From the NCBI RefSeq assembly GCF_947242115.1, contig NC_074715.1, positions 46,041,086-46,105,085 on the forward strand: a stretch of DNA of 64,000 nt. Direction: 5' to 3'. How positions within the stretch are numbered: position 1 is the first letter of the stretch; the number at the start of each line of letters is the position of its first letter. The notes under the pieces are model-generated. The model searched no databases. It saw nothing but the letters and a program-made list of their open reading frames with translations, and was not told the origin of the DNA. This DNA comes from Biomphalaria glabrata. Its lineage: Eukaryota > Mollusca > Gastropoda > Planorbidae. Of the stretch, positions 34,487-45,500 are shown piece after piece. A program made the position numbers and the translations under genes.

Positions 34487-34790
34487 TCTTATCTTATCTT
34501 ATCTTATAAAATACAGACGTTACTTTAAATTGACGTAGGGACACGCGTAGGATGTAATCATCATCTTTTTTGAAGTAATGTCTGTATTTTATAAGATAAG
34601 ATAAGAAAAAAAGATTACGTCCTACGCGTGTCCCTACGTCAATCTAGTCATGCAAGTTAATCAATGACTTTTACTCTACCAAGTCATTGGTTTTCTTTGT
34701 TGACTCAGGCAACCATTTCCATGCTCTAGTAACAATTGAGAAGAATTAGCATTTTTATAACAGGTATGGCTCCCTTAAATGGTGTGAACA
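34487..34790. mobile_element. Fold-back cluster of CR1/L2-like LINE tails
   Basis: Three pieces of the same LINE end follow one another. First comes an inverted tail (ATCTTATCTTATAAAATACA, 34487-34532). Next is a forward piece with GACGTAGGGACACGCGTAGG and TTTTATAAGATAAGATAAG (to about 34606). Last is an inverted piece with GATTACGTCCTACGCGTGTC, running left-to-right toward CCAAGTCATTGGTTTTCTTT. The result is a long imperfect palindrome. Confidence 0.7.
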
Positions 34791-35300
34791 CAATCCACAA
34801 TATCACAGCTGAAGGACAAAAAGGTTCAGATGGCAAAGAATATAAAACATTAACTTTAAAGCCATGGCGTGTTGTATAATTTTAGAGAGTGTGGCAGAAT
34901 CATTGGCTTTGACTTTATCTAAAGACATAGACTCTCAAAAACAATCCCAAATACAAAGTCTTCGTGTGGTGAAGGTAAATGATTTCTTTAAAGATGAAGG
35001 AAGACTTTCATGTGTCTGCAACAGAAATCGATGGATATTAAAACGGTGATAAGCTATGAACAATTTCAGATGTAAGTGTGGTCGTTGTTCATTGAAGACA
35101 TATCTCGTTCTCTCTACTGGCATTAGCTCCGATATTAGCGACTTGAACTCATAATTCCTGAATGGTGGCCCTTATGGACAAAGGAACATTGTAAATGATC
35201 TTTAGACTTGATACATTTTCTCGACTGCGGTGTACAGTTTGGACGCGGATCCGTCTTTACGTTTGTCTTATGAGTTAGTTTAATTGATTGAAATATAAAC
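34791..35300. other. No gene recognised
   Basis: A 61-codon plus-strand frame at 34864-35049 and the following peptide NNFRCKCGRCSLK (about 35055-35095, a C-C-C spacing) hint at a decayed coding element, but I cannot name a family. Confidence 0.3.
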
Positions 35301-35309
35301 AGAATCTTA

Positions 35310-35560
35310 TCTTATCTTACAAAACACAGACGTTAGTTTAAAAAAAAAGAAGATGATTACGTCCTACGCGTGTTCCTAGAGACTTTCCTGGCTGACTCGG
35401 GCAACTAATTCAATGCTCTAACAGCACTAGGGAAGAAGGAGCGTTACCATAAGGAACAAAGAAAATGCGTTTATCTTTGTGTCTTTCTGAGTATTTTATT
35501 AGATTATGACTTTGTATTTGAAGAATATGGTTCAGTGTTTTATGTATAAAACGGAATACA
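35310..35560 (-). mobile_element. CR1/L2-like LINE, 3' end
   Basis: Minus-strand sequence ends in GATAAGATAAGATT. Upstream it has GTAGGACGTAATCATCTT and a broken frame with NLIKYSERHKDKRIFFVPYG, aligned with the copy at 7430-8040. 5'-truncated and dead. Confidence 0.65.
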
Positions 35561-35639
35561 AAATAGAAGTAACAGATATACAACTTATGTTTCAGGTCGG
35601 GGTCAACCAGTGACGGGTATTCTTTTTAATCAACAAAAT

Positions 35640-36065
35640 GTTAATTAACTTCACACTGCCTCTCGGCCGGAGTTCTATTCAGTTCGCTCGACCAAATCCC
35701 TCCATTTGTCCAAGTCATCAGCTGTTTTAAGAAGGATAAGAGAGAGAGAGAGAGAGAGAGAGAAACCGGTCCATTCTTGTACATTGTCCAGCCAGCTTTT
35801 CTTTGGACGACCCTCTCTTCGTGCTCCCTTCACTATACCTTGAAGAATGACTTTTGACAGTCACGTTTTACAATATTCCCAAACCAGTTCATTTTTGTCT
35901 CTTCACAGTATTGACCTGTTCATCTTTTTAGCCAGCCAGAGTGCTGACTTGTAACAGTAAAATTTGTCTTCTTTCCCTGGTATCTAATACCCAGTATCTG
36001 CTGTAGTATTTACTCTCAGAGGCTTGAATTCTTCTCTCAGCCGCAGTGGAGTTCTATTACTCATT
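35640..36065 (-). mobile_element. LINE 3' end with internal (GA)n expansion
   Basis: On the minus strand a broken frame reads VILQGIVKGARREGRPKKSW, then LDNVQEWTG, a (CT)n run, then LLKTADDLDKWRDLVERT. ILQG-VEG-RR-GRP-KSWLDN-EWTG is a known C-terminus of APE-type LINEs. The (GA)n microsatellite (35739-35762) has grown inside the last codons. Other frameshifts and stops are present. Confidence 0.7.
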
Positions 36066-36819
36066 TGTTATACACTTTTTTTCAAAACACACAGGCACAT
36101 AAGTTTATTTTAAATTACTTTGTAACGCCCTTTTTATATCACTATGATTCATGAGCTTATAGTATTTCGTTTATTATTATTATTATATTATTATCTTAGC
36201 TGCTGTAGTATGCAGAGTACATAAAAAAAAAAGATACATTTAGCGGTAATGACGCGGGTATTTTATTAGTACCGGTATAAAAAGATTGCATATATTCGTG
36301 CTTCCCTGTTGGTTTGGTGACATACGGTGTGTCATCTTTGGTGTCTTGGCGCCAAACTGATAACAGATTCAATTCAACTAGCTATTAGTGTATTATATGG
36401 TAAGTAAACAGAAGATTAGTCATGCCACAGGGGCAACAACTCTGTTTATTTAACTACCTTTTGCGCAATGCTTGAAATACGAGTTACGGGACCGTTTCCT
36501 TCTACTTTCCCGACATTCCAACAGTCAAGGTCATACTGCAACGCCACCACCATGACTGTGTTTGCCTCTAACAAATACGTAGATCTAGGTCTGGTTCTAC
36601 TATCACATAAATATTAGAAGCAGACAACCAGAATTAGTTAACTTTATTGGACCTACCCTCTTCCTAAAAAAAAAAACGAAAGCTTTTCTTTTAAAATCCG
36701 CTTTGTAGATAGTTTCAACGGGAGAAAATCTTGACAAATACATTCCATGTTCTGGATTTATTAAGAAATTGTAGTTTCTGCTATCAAGACGTTTTTAGTG
36801 TAAAATTTGGTAAAGTCAG
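36066..36819. other. No gene recognised
   Basis: Short ATT microsatellite at about 36172-36195. The rest is unremarkable AT-rich sequence. Confidence 0.4.
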
Positions 36820-36975
36820 ACGATAGTATGCGCTCTGGACTGTCGTTCTGCGGTCTTGATGGTACTGGGTTTGAACCTCAACCTTTGTCGTTCTGTGGGA
36901 GGTTTGGGCTTGGTTGTTATTATCTTCAAATCTGAAGTAACGCCTGAAAGATGTTAAACATTTTTCAAACATTTT
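36820..36975 (+). repeat. SINE family B, diverged copy
   Basis: AGTATGCGCTCTGGACTGTC, TGGGTTTGAACCTCAACC, GTGGGAGGTTTGGGCTTGG and AATCTGAAGTAACGCCTGAA keep the family order but are diverged. Confidence 0.55.
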
Positions 36976-37134
36976 ACAGAACAATGTGTTGTCAAATAGA
37001 GACATAACAAGATCTGCCCAAAGGCAGAGAAAGAGATGCATTTAGATGCCCTGCTGTGTAGAGATAACTGAGACAACGGCTCTGTATTTGGGAAGCCATT
37101 CCGTGGGGAGGAGAACTGCTGTGTAGCCGTGAAT

Positions 37135-37290
37135 GACTATTTTTACAAAGCTTATATCGACTCTGTCTGTCTGGAAAAAGTCTGTACACGATGTTTCACC
37201 CACACCCATTCCCGGGTCAAGGTGAAACTTCGCACAATTATTCATTGGCATAGACAAGACATGAATCAATAAAAAAAATAACCAATTAGT
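37135..37290. repeat. Dispersed repeat R1, copy 4
   Basis: ACAAAGCTTATATCGACTCT, GTCTGTCTGG, CACACCCATTCCCGGGTCAA and GCACAATTATTCATTGGCAT in the forward order of the copy at 934. Confidence 0.6.
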
Positions 37291-37384
37291 CAACTAATTA
37301 TTGTTAATTAATTATTTTGTTTGATACCAAAAAGAGAAATTAATACTTAGGTATTAACAGATACTTCTAATAATGTAGGGTTTC

Positions 37385-37530
37385 GTCCCCTAAGATAATT
37401 AGACACATTATTTCTCCCACACCCATTCTCGGATCAAGTTGAAAATTTAAGCAATTATTTTTTGTATCTAACAAAACATGAATCAATTTAAAAATTAAAA
37501 CCATAGTCAACTAATTATTTGTGATTATTT
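37385..37530. repeat. Dispersed repeat R1, copy 5 (partial)
   Basis: ATTTCTCCCACACCCATTCT, CGGATCAAGTTGAAAATTTA and AACAAAACATGAATCAATTT repeat the second half of the copy 250 bp to the left, so R1 copies are arranged as a partial tandem. Confidence 0.55.
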
Positions 37531-39473
37531 GATATCCAATAAGTGAAATAACTTCCTCATTATTGAGAGACGTAGTTGTACGTGCGGAGTTCTTTCACTT
37601 AGATAAAATTTGTTTTTTTGGTTGTTTTTTTAAGGGATTTTCACATTTCGCTTGTTAAATTATTGTGGATAATTATGTTGTATAGGCAGTGGGAGATGAG
37701 CTACAGTCAAGAACAGTTCAACCTGCAGATAACTGTGTCCAAGCCGAACCCAAGACCTAAGGACTTATGTGCTCTTGTTTCGTCACCATTTTCATTGTGT
37801 AAATAAACACCTCCATCATCTTTGACTCCCTTCTTTGAGTAGCCTGCCTAGATTTAAGAAAAAAAAAAAATCCTGTCTATACAAAGTAAAGGGCCCGATA
37901 AAGTAAAATACTTAACAACTTGTTCATAGATCGACGGTAGGCCTACAACAGAGTACAATCTTCAGTGACGCTAAAACGGCTCTTATAAGCTTTCTTACGT
38001 AAAAAAAATAAATTGAAAATCGTATTTCATAATCTGCCAGACTCTTGCTAAAAACATATATATCCACTTTCTGTCTTCTAAAATCGAACCCCCTTGTGTT
38101 GATAATTAAATGTACATACTACTTTCCTCCATTGGAGGCTACCCAGGCAAGTGACTTTTAGAGCACAAGGCAGAATGGGTCATTATCGTTTTGCTTCATT
38201 GTTTTGAGTATGGTTTATGCCAAGCTAGTATTCGCGGGACTGAATTTTGGACAAGTTTGGAAGCCACATGCTCTTGACCTGAATGGTAAAAAAACGCACA
38301 ACCGCAGGGATTTTGTCCTGGACTTTTGCAAGAAAGGCATTCAGCCTTTCAAGCCCTACTTAGCAATTGAAGTTTACTGACGATGGTGCTATATATGCAC
38401 TATCATTTTTCAAACATTTTTTTTTAAGTCTTATATAAGTAAACTGCTTTAAAGTGTATACTGCTTAATTTATGGCATAGCATTTTTAAAAGATTATCGG
38501 ATAAAAATTTTTTTTCAAAGAAGGCAAAAAGTATTAGGGAAATAACCACAACTATCACAAGACATGTTAATATTTATAACATTCACTGATATGATTCCCC
38601 CCCCCCCTTTTCCACGAGTAGATTATAGTCAGATAAAATTATCGCGGGAAGATATACGAAATTGAAATTAATGAAAACTTCGCATGCGCTTGTTTTATTT
38701 AACAATTCCTCCCTTCACAAATACCGTCTGGTTTTAGAATTGAAATAGTCTTGGAGCTATATATTTCACAGTATCTCTATTATTTCTTCCATCAACCGAC
38801 CCCCCTCCCCCTTATTTTATACTTCACACGTACATCATTCTAAAAATAGCATGCTAGTCATGCATTACGACAACATTAACACATTCACATCATAACAAGT
38901 TATTATACACAGACTTATATTTTTTTAAAAGAGATTGAAATATAATGTATAATTTAAAAATCTTGTGGGCTGCTGTTGATGACGAAACATACAATTCTAG
39001 CCATCTCTTTATCCGGTACTGACCGTCCAACACCTGGACAGGGTTCAAGCCAGGGCGAACATCACAATTCCTCACTATATTGACTGCAATATGAAGGATC
39101 ACTTGTAAATGTGCTTCCTACACACTGGGCTAACACCGTAGGGGGCATTCCTTGGACTAAATTTAGAATAGCCCTCTGCTTATGTCTGCGTGGGACACTC
39201 GTACATTGACTCTGTTCAGTCTCTCTTGTTTCAACAGATCAATATTAGCTTTACCCACGCAGTCCTTTGACGTCATGAGCAAGGGAACCGTAACTGCCGG
39301 AGAGGTTGTTGTCTCCCCTGAAGTTTGCAATTCCTCCCCCTGCTCCATATATTTTTCATGGGAATTTTTTTTTTATATAAATATATTTCAAGTAATTTTA
39401 TTATATGGTTATTGCGCTACTAATAATTAATGACAGTAAATATTTTATTGATTTTCATACATGAAGGCAAATA
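37531..39473. other. No gene recognised
   Basis: AT-rich with C runs at 38598 and 38800. A short frame at 37618-37806 and others show no family match. No tRNA or paired exon signals. Confidence 0.35.
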
Positions 39474-39684
39474 CAGTGGCGTAGCCTTGGAGATTTTGGG
39501 GCCCGGGGGGGGGCTTGACCTCCTCAGTGGCCACTGCATTTTGACAATTGACATCGTGACCTGAGATAGTAGGGTAATACTTAATGTAAAAAAAAATTTC
39601 GGACACTCATTTGGAGGCCGGGGGGGGGGGTGTTCAAATTTGGACACTCCCCCCCCCCCGCCCACCACGCTAGCTACGCCACTG
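39474..39684. mobile_element. hAT-type MITE (CAGKGGCGTAGC family), copy 4
   Basis: Inverted ends CAGTGGCGTAGC and GCTACGCCACTG bound 211 bp. The octamer GGCAAATA is repeated exactly on both sides (39466-39473 and 39685-39692), an 8-bp hAT target duplication. The interior carries GGGGCCCGGGGGGG and TTGACATCGTGACCTGAGAT, shared with the copy at 16507. Confidence 0.88.
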
Positions 39685-39959
39685 GGCAAATAAAAGCATT
39701 TTTTTGTTGTTGTTTTATCCAGTGAACAAAAAAAAAAGTAATGAATATGTATTATATAAGATAAGATAAGATATTAAAGTACTTAAACCATCTATATAAT
39801 AATTTGTGCACATCTCGGCACTGTAGAATCAAATCTCTAAGCTTTATCGATTGTAGCTCAGAGTATAAAAATGTTCATTATTTAGCTAGCAGCAGTGATC
39901 GTTCACTATGGCGTCCTTGTCAAAGGTTTTATTTTATTTGTTTCAATCTTTCTACTGAT

Positions 39960-40110
39960 CTTCCGGCTTCTCCTTTCATTGTGGGTGACCGCCTGTCGTT
40001 CGGTGGTCTCGGGTTCCTTCCCTGCCCGCTGCCATCCCCAGTCTTCCTTCGGGAGGTTTGGAGTAGGATATAGAACATCCGAAACATGTCAAACATTTTA
40101 CACAATGTTC
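39960..40110 (+). repeat. SINE family B copy
   Basis: GTGACCGCCTGTCGTTCGGT, GGTCTCGGGTTCCTTCCCTG, CTGCCATCCCCAGTCTTCCT, GGGAGGTTTGGAGTAGGATA and GAACATCCGAAACATGTCAA follow the family B order. Confidence 0.6.
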
Positions 40111-40424
40111 TTATGTTTTCCTTAGGTTCCATTTACCTATATCGCTAGCACATTTCTCCATATGGTTTACTCTTTTTTTTGTGTTTTCTCTCTTACTCTT
40201 GGGAAGTCTTGGCCTATTTTTTTTTTTTTTGGCTTCATGCTTAATGTCAATGGGAACTTAAAAATCAAAGTGCTAACAAAAAGCAGATTATTGTGATTAG
40301 GTTTGAGAATCCCAATTAGAAATTAATTTGTAGATTACATGTGTACAGAATGATCCAGAATGTGCATTTTCCAAGCTCATAAGCGAATTTCCCGTTGCAT
40401 CATTAGAAGAATATTCATTTTAAT

Positions 40425-40625
40425 ATGGGGGTCCTGGGTTCGAATCCTGGTGAAGACTGGGATTTTTCTTTCGGGATCTTTAGGCCGCTTCTGAATCCAC
40501 CCGCTCTAACGGGTACTTGAACGTAAAGGCAGTTGGTCGTTGTGCTGGCCGCATGACACTCTCGATAATTGATGATTTTTCATTAATTTGCCCCATAGGT
40601 CACAAGGTCTGTAAGGGGAACTACA
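40425..40625 (+). repeat. SINE family A, good copy
   Basis: GGGTCCTGGGTTCGAATCCT, GGTGAAGACTGGGATTTTTC, CTAACGGGTACTTG, GGTCGTTGTGCTGGCCGCAT and AGGTCACAAGGTCTGTAAGG in order. The tRNA head is only partial. Confidence 0.7.
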
Positions 40626-40844
40626 TCTGCACACGACGCCTTGAATGGCTATAAAGAGGCAGAATCAGTGCAGATTTAGACCTGATAAGTTTCTTTTTGA
40701 GGTATGAGATATTTGAGACACATGTCCATAAATTTTATGTCAATGCCTAGAGGGTTAAAATGATATAGGCCTACGATTAAAATTAGATGGATAGTGAAAT
40801 AATACATCTTTAACTTAAATTATTTATTATTCATAACCAACAAA

Positions 40845-40978
40845 TGCGGACAGGAAAACCAATGACTTAGAGGGTTGAAGTATCTTATTAACATGCACGA
40901 CTAAATTAACACATGGATACGCGTAGGACGTAATAATCTTCTCTTTTGGAGGAACGTCTTTAATTTATAAGATAAGAC
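40845..40978 (+). mobile_element. CR1/L2-like LINE, 3' tail
   Basis: AGGAAAACCAATGACTTAGA, TTAACATGCACGACTAAATT, ATACGCGTAGGACGTAATAA and TTTATAAGATAAGAC form the same 3' end as at 7430 (there inverted). Only about 130 bp remain. Confidence 0.65.
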
Positions 40979-41418
40979 AATGTATGTTATTTGTTTTTTA
41001 ATTCTATGGGAGGTAATTCATGAAATTTTAAACGTTGTAACACTCATAATTATTGTCTTCCTACTGTAGGCCTACAGAGATACTTTTGAATTAATATAGA
41101 ATTAGAACTATAGTAGTTTATTATTATTTTGTTGTTTGGAAATACAATATTAAAACGTGGCCTCGTTTCTCTTGTATTATGTCTATTGATGATAATAATA
41201 ATTGTCGCCTGTGGGCTTGAGAGTGTAAGCAATAAAAAAAAAATATTATTATATTGTACAAAGAAAACATCATATGTGCTTGAATAAAAAGTATCCGAAG
41301 TCATGAAATACAAGGCAATATTCATTGTACATGTGTATACCAGGCTGTTATTGTTGTCAAAACGCGAAAAAGCAGAAAATCAGATGGCATCGCTTTCAGT
41401 GAAATGTCATTCAAGGCT

Positions 41419-41851
41419 GTGGGCCGGATTTAAGGGAGGCCTCCACAAAATAGAAAAATATATCCGTATTTCAACAGGTCAGAAAATTTTAAGTTTTTAT
41501 TTTTCTAACAGTTTTTACCGCACTTTTACGTCTGGTAAAAATGTCGCGATTGCGTGTAGCGTGCTTGGAATAAGTTAATACAGCCCCTGGATTAACGGCA
41601 ATGAGTCCACCAAGGGTCCCTACACAAACTCAAAAAATTTACACTTTTTAAAACTAAAATATACAGATTAAATATTTTTTTAAAAGGAAAGTGAGATTAA
41701 ATTTGCAAGAACTCTATTTTTTTAAATCTAAAAATATATATAGGCTACTATGCTTTTAGATATAGGTATTTTCCTTCATACAAGTGGATCTTTATAAAAG
41801 CTTTCGAAAAATTGTAGGGGTTTCCACATAGCCTACTTAAATCTGGCTCTA
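41419..41851. mobile_element. hAT-like MITE (CCGGATTTAA ends), copy 2
   Basis: Ends GGGCCGGATTTAAGGGAGGC and (inverted) GTAGAGCCAGATTTAAGTAG resemble those of 10050-10535. AT-rich interior with no coding. Borders approximate. Confidence 0.5.
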
Positions 41852-41899
41852 CTTTGAGGCAACTTATTAGGCCAACGATGTCTTTCCATCATAATGTTC

Positions 41900-42132
41900 A
41901 TTACGCGAGGACTTATAGTCCTATACAGGACTTTCACACACAAATGACCCTTCTCTCCTAATGCTATAACTGCTATTAAAGCATGGAATGGGGTTGCCTG
42001 TGTCAGCCAGGAAAACCAATGACTTGGCAGAATTTAAGGCATTGATTAACATGCATGACATAAGATTGACCAAAAAACACGCGTAGGACGTAATAATCTT
42101 TTTTTTAAAACTATGTCTGTATTTCACAAGAT
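41900..42132 (+). mobile_element. CR1/L2-like LINE, 3' end
   Basis: Broken frames read AIKAWNGVACVSQENQ, then KTNDLAEFKALINMHDIRLT, before ACACGCGTAGGACGTAATAA and a CACAAGATAAG tail. AWN-L-P and DLAEFK are the usual last motifs of CR1/L2-like reverse-transcriptase proteins. One frameshift separates the two parts. Confidence 0.7.
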
Positions 42133-42317
42133 AAGAAGACTAATATAGATCATGTCATAGAAATGAGATGATTGCTTGGAAATATGTAGCTATTGAATAG
42201 TATCTACATCAACGTAACGATAATATCGTCCACACAGCAGTCCTCCTCCCCTCCCCCAACTGTAGTCTATAGAGTCAATTGAGCCATGTTAAATAATAAT
42301 AATAGATTAGAGGTCTA

Positions 42318-42398
42318 TCTTATTTTATAAAATACAGACGTACGTTACTTTTTAAAACATAAAAAAGTCGCTTACGTCATACGTCTATGGTCTCTGTA
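42318..42398 (-). mobile_element. CR1/L2-like LINE tail, short
   Basis: TATCTTATTTTATAAAATAC followed by AGACGTACGTTACTTTTTAA and CGCTTACGTCATACGTC is the inverted LINE end seen elsewhere. It lies about 130 bp upstream of the CCDC25 start codon. Confidence 0.55.
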
Positions 42399-42528
42399 GA
42401 TCTATATTTATCTATAGATTTGAATCAAGAAATTTTGAACCAGTTTTTAATTTACCGATTTTTTCTTTTTAATAACTTCATTCAGTTTCCGGTTTTCGTA
42501 ATCGACTGTTTACTTTCAAAACAAGAGT

Positions 42529-42553
42529 ATGGTGTTTTATTTTATTAGCAATG
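42529..42553 (+). CDS. CCDC25: CCDC25 coding exon 1
   Basis: Only 25 nt of coding sequence: ATG, then codons for V-F-Y-F-I-S-N and one extra base, followed by the donor GTAGGC. The extra G joins TG at 51022 to make a valine codon. The assignment across an 8.47-kb intron rests on the conserved MVFYFTS start of the family, the matching phase and the exact total length of 208 residues. The 5' UTR start is not defined; no TATA box is evident. Confidence 0.9.
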
Positions 42554-45500
42554 GTAGGCATTCGCAATTTATAGAGACCAAGAAAGTCTGTATTTGCTTA
42601 TTTGGTGTCTTCTTTTTGACAGATCTAGATATAAAAATATCATATGCGTCCTCTGTTTGGGTCATACTCATAGACTAGTCACTAGAATAGATTCTACTCA
42701 GCCCAAGCCCAAGTCTGTTACTGTAACTGTACAGTTACAGTCACCAGTGTACTTCTACTGTCACCTGTGGTGTACTACTAGAATTTACTAGATCTACTTT
42801 AAGTTTAACTTATTTATTAGATCTAGAGATCTACTAGTAGTACTAGAGTCTAGTACTAGAGGAGCTCTAGATCTAATTCTCTAATTCTTAAACTTAAAAT
42901 AAGTACTTACTTACTTAGAGTTTAGACTTAGACTTAGTGTCACTTAGTTTAAGTTTAGTAGTAGTACTAGATCTAGTACTACTCAGTCTACTTTACTAAT
43001 TGTACTACTAGCTTAGACACTGACAGTTACAGCTAGATCTATCATCTAGATAGATTCTAGATTATAATTTAAATAATAATAATTGTATATAATATTATAT
43101 TATAGTAGTATTATAGTATTGCTAGTATTAGTCTAATTAGACTTATTAGTAGATAGACCACCAATACTAATAGACGTCACTAGTACTACTAGTAGATCTA
43201 CAGTCACTAGTAGATCTACATTGACTACATACTCACAATCACCGTTGCTGTCACAATCTAAGAATGATATTGATAATCATAAAATGATAGATCTATAATA
43301 ATAATCTATTAGATTAGAATTAGATATAGATCTAGATCTATATTATATATCAATATAGATTATATAATATCATATATTATATGTAAATTGTAGGTCTAGA
43401 TCTGTAGAGACCAGAAGTAGTCTTGTGAGTAGTCAGTAGCCACAGACACACTATCTGATCACTGTCAGCTGTGACTCACCCAGTCACTGTCACACCACAG
43501 ACACCACACACTCAGGCACAGTAGTAGTACTATAAGACAATAAGTGGTAGATATAGAAATATAGATTTAGATCACTATCTAATCTAGATGTAGAAGTAGA
43601 ATTCTAGATAGATGATTAATGAAAATCTATATAGATTATAGATCTATATTATAATATATATACTAGTCACTATTTTGCAGGGCCAACCTTAGGCCACTGC
43701 AACCTATGCGACCGCAGTGGGCCCCACACTTTCATAGGACCTGCGCTAATTCTAGGTGTATAAATTATTAAATTAAACCATATTATAACTTAAAATAGTA
43801 AAACTTGTCCCACCCCCCTTTTTTTTTCCTGAGCCATGCTCTGTGTCGCCTCGATAGTTCCTAAGGAGTAGATTACTTGTTTACTTGTTTAGATTATATA
43901 ATATCATATATTATATGTAAATTGTAGGTCTAGATCTGTAGAGACCAGAAGTAGTCTTGTGAGTAGTCAGTAGCCACAGACACACTATCTGATCACTGTC
44001 AGCTGTGACTCACCCAGTCACTGTCACACCACAGACACCACACACTCAGGCACAGTAGTAGTACTATAAGACAATAAGTGGTAGATATAGAAATATAGAT
44101 TTAGATCACTATCTAATCTAGATGTAGAAGTAGAATTCTAGATAGATGATTAATGAAAATCTATATAGATTATAGATCTATATTATAATATATATACTAG
44201 TCACTATTTTGCAGGGCCAACCTTAGGCCACTGCAACCTATGCGACCGCAGTGGGCCCCACACTTTCATAGGACCTGCGCTAATTCTAGGTGTATAAATT
44301 ATTAAATTAAACCATATTATAACTTAAAATAGTAAAACTTGTCCCACCCCCCTTTTTTTTTCCTGAGCCATGCTCTGTGTCGCCTCGATAGTTCCTAAGG
44401 AGTAGATTACTTGTTTACCCCCCCCCCCCCACACCCTCCTGTGATCTTTCTTGGTTACAACGGTCCAGCCCTGCTATTTTGTGAATACTTGTTTCCCACC
44501 ACCCTCCCCCCTCTTGTTTTTTCGTGGGGTGACTATCAGCAGAAATAAGAGCTCTAGTGATCTTTCCTTTACTTCTTGCTCATCCAAACTGTTGAGCGAA
44601 GAAGAGAATTATATAGAGAGATATTAGATCTAGATCTTTATTTTATATATATATATAATTATATATTCCTAGAAGATCTAGACTAGAGTTAGAGTCTAGA
44701 CTAATCTAGTCTAGAATGAAGTTAGTGAAGTCTTAACTCAAAGAGTCTTTAGATTCTAAAATAACACTAGTGTCTAGATCTAGATTTAGTTAGATCTACT
44801 TGAGAAAACTTGTACTATGCCAGTAGACTGAGAATGAGTAGTCTCATTAGTGACTGTCACAACATCAGATGGTATGATGTCACGATGTGTTGTGATGCCG
44901 GGGATTTTACTTGAATTCAATAGTTAACAAAAAATGAAGATCTAGAATCACAATTGACAATTCTTTGATAAAACAAAACTCTGGAACTTTATTTAAATAT
45001 AACGTAAGTACAGTTTATGTACAAATTACAAATCAATGAGCATGAAACATATTATAAAGGCTTTTCAAACAGAGCTCTTAGAAACGTGTCTATCTACAAG
45101 AACCTTATTTTATCGACTGACTTTTCTTTCTTACTACCGCCAATTCTCTGGCGCTAACCCTTTTCAAAAATGTCTTTGTTTAAATTCAAATCAACCAATA
45201 TATTTCAAACATACTAATTACGTCCCTTGGGTAAATCCTGACTTGAATGACAAGTGTCTAAATTTGAGGATTAAATCCCGAGACTCATGTCGAGGGCTTA
45301 TGTTTCTTTCAAAAGTGAAATGTACAAACAATTCCATAATGTAATCTGTGACATATTACCCCCCCCCTCCATTTAGCATTTGTATGGTAATAGAAATGCT
45401 CATATGTATTAAAATTATTTAAATATATACAAAATACCATACATGAAATTATAGAAAAATGGTTGAGGTAACATATGACAAAATAAAGTCAACTTGGAGA

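Noticed and set aside
34864-35095. 61-codon frame plus a Cys-rich NNFRCKCGRCS peptide
   Set aside because: No family could be recognised, no splice frame, and it lies between LINE fragments.
39895-40125. Overlapping plus-strand frames near 39.8-40.1 kb
   Set aside because: They read through a family B SINE and carry no conserved motif.
45036-45344. A 102-codon plus-strand frame present in both LTRs (also 50065-50373)
   Set aside because: It lies antisense within the LTR and is duplicated only because the LTR is. One base difference between the copies gives no evidence of selection, and no family is recognised.
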